DNA of 64,000 nt, from positions 2,007,501 to 2,071,500 of the forward strand of contig NZ_CP146516.1 of NCBI RefSeq assembly GCF_037081835.1. The letters are read 5' to 3'. Below are positions 17,010 through 24,718 of the stretch, one piece after another (within the stretch, counting starts at the first letter, position 1; every line of letters starts with the position of its first letter). The position numbers and the translations under genes are program-made. The stretch is from Spirobacillus cienkowskii. Its GTDB lineage: Bacteria; Bdellovibrionota_B; Oligoflexia; Silvanigrellales; Silvanigrellaceae. The notes under the pieces were generated by a model that did no database searches, was not told the DNA's origin, and saw only the letters and a program-made list of their open reading frames with translations.

Positions 17010-18367
17010 TATTTTTTATCTTCCTTGTTACTTTTTTCTGAAGTATCCTGTTCTTTTTGATTTTCAATTGGAGGATCCAGTGGAATCCCACCAATAGAGA
17101 CATCTCGTGGTGGGGGAGATTTTGGTATAGGAGGATCAAACCTATCTTCTGGCGCGATTTCTGTAATTGCTTTGAGAGCCTTATTTTTTTCTATCGCCGT
17201 AATGCTACTTTGCTCTTCTTCCTGATTATTATTTGCGTCTTGAGCATTTATGATTTCTTCAAAGTTTAACTCATTTTTACTTAATTGTGTTTGTCTAGTT
17301 AAAATATTACTCGAAATAAATTGTATTTCTGAAGTTTTAATATCTTTGATTTTAGAACTGCGTGGAAAACGAATATGAATATTTTTAGAAACATTAGAAG
17401 CAATTCTATTTTCATGTTCAATTTGTTGTAACGCTAAACTTTCTAAAGATGAGACTTTTTTACTTGATTGTATAATTAGTTTTTCCGTTTCAGACAAATT
17501 CTTTTTTGGAAACTGAAAAAAATTCTTAATTTTTATTAAAATATTATTATATTTATAAATAAAAAAGTTTTCCATCCATCCTAATAATCCAGAAGTTTGG
17601 GTTCTTGGAATTAACAAAATGGATAACATTTTTCGAGCTGCTTCAATTGAACTTTGTCTTTGCAAATTACCTTCCCAAGCAATTGAAATATTACCTGTTT
17701 CTTCGCTTACCACAAGAACAACGGCATCTGTTTCTTCTGAAATACCAACAGCAGCACTGTGTCTTGTTCCCATTTTTTTTGAAAAACGTGGATTTTTAGA
17801 AAGTGGTAATTGAGCAGAAGCACAGTTAATACGATCTTTTTTTATAATAACCGCACCATCATGCAATGGCGAAAACGACTGAAAAATACTACTCAAAAGC
17901 TGCTCTGTGATTAAAGAATCGAGTTTTATACTGTGATCATATAATTTATCAAGACCAACAGAACGCTCAAAAACAATTAAAGCACCAATTCTCTCGTGGC
18001 TGAGAGACTTTGCAGCATTTGTAATTTCATCAATAATGTTTGCACCAGTCACAGCATCAAGGCCAGCTGTCATAAATGGTCCTCGGCCAAAACGAGTCAG
18101 CAACCGACGGATGTCATCTTGAAACAACACAATGACAACAATAATAAATGAAGAATAAAACTTGCTGATAATCCAATGCAGAGTTTCAAACTGCAGCATG
18201 CTAGAAAATACATAGGCAATAAATATCACAAGCATACCAATAAGAACTTGCGCTGCTCTGGTTCCCTTAAGTTGCGCAATAATTTGATAAAACAAAAACG
18301 CAACAAGGCCAATGTCAAGTATGGCTTTCCACGATAAAATTGATTTTAAGGAATCTAAGTAATTCAT
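17009..18367 (-). CDS. cdaA: membrane diadenylate cyclase CdaA
   Basis: 452 residues. Three membrane helices (about 15-85), then a DisA_N diadenylate cyclase domain (about 95-260) with the DGA motif at 170-172. The second catalytic motif, normally R-H-R, reads RHS (202-204) in GTRHSAAVGIS. It makes c-di-AMP from two ATP. The protein is longer than the usual 270 residues: a tail of about 190 residues is charged, probably disordered and proline-rich (SPPPRD near 425). The start lies nine bases after the lolA stop. The Arg-to-Ser change may lower activity or may be tolerated; the rest of the domain is well conserved. Confidence 0.92.
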   Translation of the reverse strand: MNYLDSLKSILSWKAILDIGLVAFLFYQIIAQLKGTRAAQVLIGMLVIFIAYVFSSMLQFETLHWIISKFYSSFIIVVIVLFQDDIRRLLTRFGRGPFMTAGLDAVTGANIIDEITNAAKSLSHERIGALIVFERSVGLDKLYDHSIKLDSLITEQLLSSIFQSFSPLHDGAVIIKKDRINCASAQLPLSKNPRFSKKMGTRHSAAVGISEETDAVVLVVSEETGNISIAWEGNLQRQSSIEAARKMLSILLIPRTQTSGLLGWMENFFIYKYNNILIKIKNFFQFPKKNLSETEKLIIQSSKKVSSLESLALQQIEHENRIASNVSKNIHIRFPRSSKIKDIKTSEIQFISSNILTRQTQLSKNELNFEEIINAQDANNNQEEEQSSITAIEKNKALKAITEIAPEDRFDPPIPKSPPPRDVSIGGIPLDPPIENQKEQDTSEKSNKEDKK

Positions 18368-18376
18368 CCATTCCCA

Positions 18377-19105
18377 TTACATTTTGTCAACAACAATACC
18401 TTTCGGAGGCGTAAATTGAAATACCTCTTTTAAAATAGATTTAAGAGAATAATTTGCAAAAACAAGCCGCGATCGGTTGCCGTTTAATTGCACAATACGA
18501 AGCTCTTGAATGAAACCAGTCTTCACCTGAATAACAGCGTATAAAACTTTTTGTTGTTTGTCTCCTTTGGGTAAGAGTTTGAGATAAAGGAGATCGTCAT
18601 TTTGCTTAGGAGGTAGGTCAGATTTTACTGCTAAGTCGTTTGCGTCATTATCTGTTTTTTGAGCTTGAGCTCCAACCCACTCTGAAACTTCGTAAAAATT
18701 ACTCAACCTACTGATATTTGATAAAATATTAATGAAACCTAGATTTTGTGAGTTCATTTGAAATTGCTGTGCATGTTTGAGTTCGGGCACAAATTTCCAA
18801 AAATCGTGACCATTCGACACATACAATTCTTTTCTTGGAGAAATAACCTCATAGCGAAACGAGTTTGGTTTTTTAACTACCAAAACACCCTCTGATTTTA
18901 AAACTTTATCTCGTAACGAGGAATAAAGCTCTTGTTTAAATTGCACGGAAAAAAACTCATATTGCGCTGCAGCCTTAATAACTTCTTGATATTTTTTTTC
19001 AAATAAATTATTTTTACTAGTAGAAATATTTTTAAAATTTAATTCTTTTGCACTAACTGCAAAAGAACTCAGCACACACAAAAAAGTAAGCAAAAAAATT
19101 TGCAT
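18377..19105 (-). CDS. lolA: outer-membrane lipoprotein carrier protein
   Basis: 242 residues with a Sec signal peptide (MQIFLLTFLCVLSSFAVSA). The mature part follows the LolA fold: F-x-Q-E-L near the start, an SEGVLVVKKPNSFRYEV strand pair, and an FWKFVPEL strand. LolA ferries lipoproteins through the periplasm to the outer membrane. The C-terminal strand set ending in an FTPPKG segment is typical. AAGGA lies seven bases before the ATG. It is followed by cdaA after nine bases and preceded by the PAP2 gene by 29. A Lol chaperone next to lgt makes functional sense for lipoprotein traffic. Confidence 0.88.
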   Translation of the reverse strand: MQIFLLTFLCVLSSFAVSAKELNFKNISTSKNNLFEKKYQEVIKAAAQYEFFSVQFKQELYSSLRDKVLKSEGVLVVKKPNSFRYEVISPRKELYVSNGHDFWKFVPELKHAQQFQMNSQNLGFINILSNISRLSNFYEVSEWVGAQAQKTDNDANDLAVKSDLPPKQNDDLLYLKLLPKGDKQQKVLYAVIQVKTGFIQELRIVQLNGNRSRLVFANYSLKSILKEVFQFTPPKGIVVDKM

Positions 19106-19134
19106 TTTTTATTCCTTATGCAAGTTAAAAAATT

Positions 19135-19938
19135 TTAAAGTTGAAAAGATACATTTGCTCCATACCATGTTATTTTTGTGTCATCGTTAAAAACAAAAGG
19201 ATAAACTTCTAAATTTAATTTACTATTTTTTTTCTGTAGTAATTCTTGAACTTTTTCAACTCTAAAAAAAACAGATGCTGCAAGCGTTGCTCCTACGATT
19301 CCTCCAATTACCACGTCAGAAACATTGTGCGCATGATCTGTGACTCGAGATTTAGCAACCCATGCCGCCGTAGAATGCGCAAAAATTGCATAAGACCAAT
19401 TTAAAATATCAGACTTCGAATATTGAAACAAAAGTAAACTAGAATACGAAGCAAATGCAAACGCATGCGATGCATGGCCACTAAAAAATGAAAAGCGACT
19501 ATCATCTGAATTCTGCTCATTTTGCCCTTTTGGATAGTCATAAAAAGGCCTTTTACGTTGAAAAATAATTTTAGCAGAAGATGTTGCGATTTCTGTTAAT
19601 AGTTGCGCATGCAACCATCCCCGAATATGAGAACCTACTGCAAAATTTTCTTGACTTAAGCTTAACCCACCAAGAATTAAAGTTGCAACTCCTAAAGAAT
19701 ACGGAAATAGTTTTTCTCTCGGCAAAGTTGTTGGCAAAGGTTCAAGATTTGCAGTTTCATTTGTAAATGGCCACAAAGACTTCGATCGCGGCGTGTAATA
19801 ACTGTTGATTGATGCAATTAAAAAAACTTCCAAAGGTAACGTAAATATATCCTGCTTCCAATACCCAGGATTAAAACTATAATGACTTAACGAATCCTCA
19901 GAAAAAGAAGGAACTGGAGGCGGTGGAACATCAATCAT
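19135..19938 (-). CDS. PAP2-family membrane phosphatase
   Basis: 267 residues carrying the three PAP2 motifs: K-x6-R-P (KIIFQRKRP, about 121-129), SGH (FFSGHASH, near 150) and S-R-x5-H-x3-D (SRVTDHAHNVSD, near 199-210). Such enzymes dephosphorylate lipid phosphates such as undecaprenyl diphosphate or phosphatidic acid at the membrane surface. No clean signal peptide is seen; hydrophobic segments flank the motifs. Its ATG overlaps the lgt stop by four bases (ATGA), so it is translationally coupled to lgt. The particular lipid cannot be told from sequence. Confidence 0.88.
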   Translation of the reverse strand: MIDVPPPPVPSFSEDSLSHYSFNPGYWKQDIFTLPLEVFLIASINSYYTPRSKSLWPFTNETANLEPLPTTLPREKLFPYSLGVATLILGGLSLSQENFAVGSHIRGWLHAQLLTEIATSSAKIIFQRKRPFYDYPKGQNEQNSDDSRFSFFSGHASHAFAFASYSSLLLFQYSKSDILNWSYAIFAHSTAAWVAKSRVTDHAHNVSDVVIGGIVGATLAASVFFRVEKVQELLQKKNSKLNLEVYPFVFNDDTKITWYGANVSFQL

Positions 19939-21101
19939 GATTTTTTATTCTCAGAAAGTTTATGGATAAAAAAATCTTCATTTCTTTTTAACCATTGTGG
20001 TGAATTTTCTAAAATATTGTTGCGACAAAAGTATAGTAATACGCAACCTACAATTAAAAATGACAAACACAATATTTGCCCCATTGTCAATACTGTCCAC
20101 CAAGGAGCTTCTGGAAACGCGTTAAGTGGTAGCCATGAGAAATTAAATAAATAAAAATAATTAATTTGCAAATCAGCGGCTCTAAAATATTCGGCTATAA
20201 AGCGATAAATACAATAAAAAATTATAAAGTAGCAAGAAATTGTTCCTTCTTTTTGTTTTTTACGAGATATTAAATACAAAGTAAAAAATAAGGCCCAACC
20301 TTCTCCAATACTTTGATAAATTTGACTAGGGTGACGTGCAACTTGACCACCTTCTGGAAAAATAATCGCCCAGGGTACCGAACTTGTAATGGGTCTACCC
20401 CATAACTCGCCATTAAAAAAATTTCCAATTCTACCGAGCCCTATTCCAATTGGGATAACTCGTACCAGCTTATCAGTAAGATGATAAAAAGAAATTTTAT
20501 TTCTCTTACAATAAAAATAAATCGCTAAACACACACCAACAATCCCACCATGAAAAGAAAGCCCCCCTTCCCAGGTAGCAAAAATTTCGAGTGGCCTTTG
20601 CTTATAAAAATCCCAATTGTAAATAAAAACATATGCAAAACGTGCACCAATAAGCATACCAAGTATTGAAATTGTAATTAAGTTCATTAACATATTTTCA
20701 GTTAACATTAATTGTTTTTTACGTATCCATCGAATACATGCTATATATACAGCTACAAATCCGAATAAATACATTGTACTATACCAACGCAATCCCCAAT
20801 CAATTTGCATTTTTTGTAACGTATAAAGAATTGCAAGAATTAATAATAAATAACTTAATGATGATTGTAAGAAATCAAATTTGCTTAATTTTTGTTTAAT
20901 TTGAATATTGTTTTTTTCAGAATTATTGAGTTGTTTCTTAAATTTATTAATTTGAATAAACGTAAATAGAAAACTACCTCCAAAAAACCCAACTAATAGC
21001 AAAATTCCCCACCAGGTTGTTACCCAACTAAAATCAATGTTCTTAACCTGAAAAACAAAAGGACTTAGGTCAAATACCCAGTATGGGTGAGATGGATTCA
21101 T
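19935..21101 (-). CDS. lgt: prolipoprotein diacylglyceryl transferase with an N-terminal extension
   Basis: 388 residues, about 100 more than usual. The catalytic core is clear: a RWYSTMYLFGF segment, FHGGIVGV with the essential histidine, and the signature GLGRIGNFFNGELWGRP near 240. Lgt moves diacylglycerol from phosphatidylglycerol to the cysteine of lipoprotein precursors. The extra part contains two more hydrophobic segments (about 24-45 and 75-90) with a charged loop between. The gene heads the minus-strand run down to 9992. Binding site GGAG is not obvious at the start (only AGGAGATTTCACAAT-like bases upstream), but the spacing is acceptable. Confidence 0.93.
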   Translation of the reverse strand: MNPSHPYWVFDLSPFVFQVKNIDFSWVTTWWGILLLVGFFGGSFLFTFIQINKFKKQLNNSEKNNIQIKQKLSKFDFLQSSLSYLLLILAILYTLQKMQIDWGLRWYSTMYLFGFVAVYIACIRWIRKKQLMLTENMLMNLITISILGMLIGARFAYVFIYNWDFYKQRPLEIFATWEGGLSFHGGIVGVCLAIYFYCKRNKISFYHLTDKLVRVIPIGIGLGRIGNFFNGELWGRPITSSVPWAIIFPEGGQVARHPSQIYQSIGEGWALFFTLYLISRKKQKEGTISCYFIIFYCIYRFIAEYFRAADLQINYFYLFNFSWLPLNAFPEAPWWTVLTMGQILCLSFLIVGCVLLYFCRNNILENSPQWLKRNEDFFIHKLSENKKS

Positions 21102-21134
21102 ATTGTGAAATCTCCTATTGTATGCTTAGCAAAT

Positions 21135-21161
21135 TGTCATACACTACCTTTTTGTATGACA
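21135..21161. promoter_or_regulatory. 8-bp inverted repeat between divergent lgt and PBP genes
   Basis: TGTCATAC (21135-21142) and GTATGACA (21154-21161) are perfect reverse complements with an 11-base spacer, placed in the middle of the 119-base divergent region between lgt and the PBP gene. The size and symmetry suit a dimeric regulator that could control both directions. No regulator gene is adjacent. Confidence 0.45.
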
Positions 21162-21220
21162 TGAGGTTGCTTTGAGCAAGCAAACGAGGCATGAACGAAA
21201 GCACAATGTTTGGAGCTGAT

Positions 21221-24200
21221 ATGAAAAAAATAATTTTTTTATTCTTATTATTCATCTTTCTCTCGTGTTTTCCAATTTTTTTAGGTGCTGCGTATGTAGC
21301 TTGGCAAATTTATGCGGGTAATTATGCAGATTTTGAAAAATCCCGAATCATTGATATATTATCTAAAGAAACAGTTTTATATTATGCTGATGGGCAATCG
21401 CAATTAGGCAGTTTATTTGGCCAAGAACATCGTATTTATATTACAATTGACCAAATCCCCCAAGCAATGAAAGAAGCAATTGTTGCCGCCGAAGATGAAG
21501 ATTTTTATCAAAATATTGGAATAGATCCTAAAGGCATTCTGCGCGCCGCCGTTCACAATATTTTATTTAGAACACGACAAGGCGCATCAACAATAACTCA
21601 GCAAACCGTTAAAAATCTCTACGGCAGAAAAGAAACAGATTTATTTACAAAGTTTCAAGAAATGATCAATGCATTTAAACTTGAACGGGTTTACTCTAAA
21701 GACCAAATACTTGAATTTTATTTAAATCAATTTCATGTTACTGGAAATGGACGTGGAGTTGGAGTTGCTGCCAAATACTATTTTAATAAAAATGTAGAGA
21801 ATTTAACTTTAGTTGAATCTTCGTTTATTGCCGGAAGTGTAAAAGGACCAGAAAAATACAATCCTTTTACAAAAACAACACTAACTGGCCAAGAAAAAGC
21901 AAAACGAGAAGCTTTTATTAGAAAAAATTATGTGTTAGAAAGAATGCTAAAAAGTAAGAAAATTACTCAAGAAGATTACGATGCAGCACTTAAAGAACCG
22001 GTGCCTTTTAACCAAGGTAAATTTCAATTTAATGAATTGGCTGTAAACCAAATCATTATGAAACAACTCTCTAGGCCAGAAATTTTATCTGCAATTGGCG
22101 CTAACAATGTAGACGAAGTTGGCACAATGGGTCTTCATATCACCACAACTCTTGAAAAAGATGTTCAATCAGCAGCGCAATTTGGCTTAAGACAAAATTT
22201 AAGCCGCATTCAACTAATTTTAAGTGGATTTAGCGCAGAGCCGCAATCAAATTTTATAAACATTCAAAAACCAGAACTTTATGGATTTTATGTTGGAAAA
22301 GTAGAAAATATTGACAAAACGGCGGATAAAGAATCAATAAAAATTAGTTTTGGCATTCCCACCTGCACGGTAAATACGGAGTCTATTCACCGCACCGCTA
22401 TCACCACAGATCAAGCCTTCAGAAAAGGTGAAAAAAAATCTTTAGAACTATTATTAAATTCTTTACATCCAGAACAACACGTTTTAACAAGCATTTATAA
22501 AATTGAGAGCGATGGACAAATGCTATGTAGTCTCGAAGCACGTCCTCGCGTCCAAGGGGCCGCAATTGTTTTAGATAAAGGAAAAATCGTTGCGATGGCT
22601 GGAGGATTTTCTTCTAGCGAATACAATCGCGCCATTTTTGCAGAAAGACAGCCAGGCTCTTCGTTTAAAATACCCGTTTACTATGCAGCTCAACAACTTG
22701 GTTGGTCTGTGCTCGATCCAATATCTAACATTCGCGATGTTTTTACTTGGCAGGGTGGTTTTTATTTTCCTAGACCAGACCATGCCATCAACAGTTTAGA
22801 AACCACAATTCTTGGTGCCGGTGCAAAATCAGAAAACTTAGCAAGCATATGGATTCTAAAACATTTGCTCGATAAACTGAGCTATGATCAATATTTAGAA
22901 TTACTTAATTTTTTAGATATTACTGGCAACGGAAAAACATTGCCTCAAACTCTATCAATTATTGCAAATAAATTTAATGCAACAGCAGATAATGAAATTT
23001 ATATTAAGTCTGGAATTTTAGAAAAAATAAAATCAAACTTAACTTCTGATTTAAATGTATTAAATAATATTAGATTAAAAGTTTTTTTAAGAACTTTGCA
23101 TTTTGGGTATGGTTTTGACAAACAAACGCAAATTGTAACTGAAGACAAAGAATTATCTCCTAAAGAAAAAGCATTAAGAGTCAATATTTTAAAAAATAGT
23201 TTAATTCGCTGGAATAAAGCAGCGCTTCAAGCCAAAAAAGCAATTGAATCATTAAATAAAATTTTATCTGGCGCCCCTATTACCGAACTCGATCGAGATT
23301 TTTTTAGTTCATTTGCCAAAATAGATGAAAATTCCTTAGCATTTAATACCCAAGATGCCTGGAAGCCTGAGTTAACAACCAACCTTATAGAACCAGAACA
23401 AATCACACCATTAAGTATTGATGCATTATTAAGTTTAATTCGATATAATCCCGCATTATTAAACCCAAATAATGTTTACCTTGACGGAATTGTTCCTTTA
23501 ACTATGATTGACAATATAAATTATGAACTCAATAAACAATGGAAAACAATTCAATCCGCTCCTCCGCTTGAAAAGTTATATTGGAATGATGATTTTCGTT
23601 ATTCTTTAGGAATGTTTTATACAGCAAATATGGTTAATGAAATGGGTGTATTAAAACCTTTAAAATGGGTACAATCGTTTCCTTTAGGTTCCAATGATGT
23701 CACTCTTTCTGATTTGGCTCTTATGTATCAAACTTTTCTCACCGGAAAAACATTTAGATATTTTAACACCCCACAAACTAATCAACTTCTTTTGATAAAA
23801 CGCATCGAAGACGCAAGCGGAAATTTACTTTGGGAAGCAAAGGCTAAAGAATATCAATTTTCTGATTCATTTTATTCTGCACCAATTTTAAATACATTGC
23901 GTGGAACTATCACTGGAGGCACTGCTTATCAACTAAATAAAAGCATTATTTTACGTTCAAATGATGCCGCAGTCGATAATGAATTACTTGAAGCACAAAT
24001 AAAAGTTCCAGTATTTGGTAAGACAGGAACAACAAATGATTACAAAAATGGTACTTATGTTGGATTTTTACCCTATCCAACTTCTAAGGGTGATATACTT
24101 TCTCCAGATCACGCATACACAATTGCATCATATATTGGGTATGACAGCAATGAACCGATGATCCGCAAAGGTTACAGAGTTTATGGTGGTGGAGCCATTC

Positions 24201-24715
24201 CTGCTTGGGAAGAAATCGCATTAACAATTATTAAAAATCAAGATTATGCAGATAAATTAGATTGGAAATATTTAGCCGAGAAAAAAGCTCATAACATACC
24301 ATTTGATTTTGGTTCAGGATTATCGCAAGTTGTTGTCCCTATTCACTCTTGGGTTTCTGTTGCAACGAAAGATCCTGATGATGACCTTTCTGCTTTACAA
24401 GAACAAAATCCTTATGCAAACGATTATTCTGAAACAGGGCAGCGTATGTTTAAAGTCTATCTTCCTGGCTCACTTTCTGATGGAATTTTTTTACCCAAAA
24501 GAAAGGTGGCATTTTACAATCCTGTACCCCCACCGCAGGCACCAATCATTAGCTTAGGCGCACCAGAACAACCAGACATGCACAAACAAAATGGTTCTGT
24601 ATCCCCTGCTCCATTATCAAGTTTTTCAAATAATTTAGATAATAATGATAAAGGATCATTAAACTCTGCTGACGATGACGATTTACCCAAAGAACGTATG
24701 CTAAAAAAACCGTAA
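21221..24715 (+). CDS. class A penicillin-binding protein (PBP1-like)
   Basis: 1,164 residues. One N-terminal anchor helix (about 3-28), then a GT51 glycosyltransferase domain with the catalytic E-D-E-D-F motif near 88 and a TITQQTVKN segment near 127. The transpeptidase domain has S-S-F-K (active serine about 480), a candidate S-x-N (SEN) near 538 and K-T-G-T near 934. The span between S-x-x-K and K-T-G is about 450 residues, much longer than usual, due to a Lys/Asn-rich insertion between about 560 and 790. The C-terminal 60 residues are Pro/Asn/Asp-rich and probably disordered. The ATG at 21221 has GGAG six bases upstream and gives a proper anchor; the ATG ten codons earlier does not. It polymerises and cross-links peptidoglycan. 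Confidence 0.92.
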   Translation: MKKIIFLFLLFIFLSCFPIFLGAAYVAWQIYAGNYADFEKSRIIDILSKETVLYYADGQSQLGSLFGQEHRIYITIDQIPQAMKEAIVAAEDEDFYQNIGIDPKGILRAAVHNILFRTRQGASTITQQTVKNLYGRKETDLFTKFQEMINAFKLERVYSKDQILEFYLNQFHVTGNGRGVGVAAKYYFNKNVENLTLVESSFIAGSVKGPEKYNPFTKTTLTGQEKAKREAFIRKNYVLERMLKSKKITQEDYDAALKEPVPFNQGKFQFNELAVNQIIMKQLSRPEILSAIGANNVDEVGTMGLHITTTLEKDVQSAAQFGLRQNLSRIQLILSGFSAEPQSNFINIQKPELYGFYVGKVENIDKTADKESIKISFGIPTCTVNTESIHRTAITTDQAFRKGEKKSLELLLNSLHPEQHVLTSIYKIESDGQMLCSLEARPRVQGAAIVLDKGKIVAMAGGFSSSEYNRAIFAERQPGSSFKIPVYYAAQQLGWSVLDPISNIRDVFTWQGGFYFPRPDHAINSLETTILGAGAKSENLASIWILKHLLDKLSYDQYLELLNFLDITGNGKTLPQTLSIIANKFNATADNEIYIKSGILEKIKSNLTSDLNVLNNIRLKVFLRTLHFGYGFDKQTQIVTEDKELSPKEKALRVNILKNSLIRWNKAALQAKKAIESLNKILSGAPITELDRDFFSSFAKIDENSLAFNTQDAWKPELTTNLIEPEQITPLSIDALLSLIRYNPALLNPNNVYLDGIVPLTMIDNINYELNKQWKTIQSAPPLEKLYWNDDFRYSLGMFYTANMVNEMGVLKPLKWVQSFPLGSNDVTLSDLALMYQTFLTGKTFRYFNTPQTNQLLLIKRIEDASGNLLWEAKAKEYQFSDSFYSAPILNTLRGTITGGTAYQLNKSIILRSNDAAVDNELLEAQIKVPVFGKTGTTNDYKNGTYVGFLPYPTSKGDILSPDHAYTIASYIGYDSNEPMIRKGYRVYGGGAIPAWEEIALTIIKNQDYADKLDWKYLAEKKAHNIPFDFGSGLSQVVVPIHSWVSVATKDPDDDLSALQEQNPYANDYSETGQRMFKVYLPGSLSDGIFLPKRKVAFYNPVPPPQAPIISLGAPEQPDMHKQNGSVSPAPLSSFSNNLDNNDKGSLNSADDDDLPKERMLKKP

Positions 24716-24718
24716 AAA

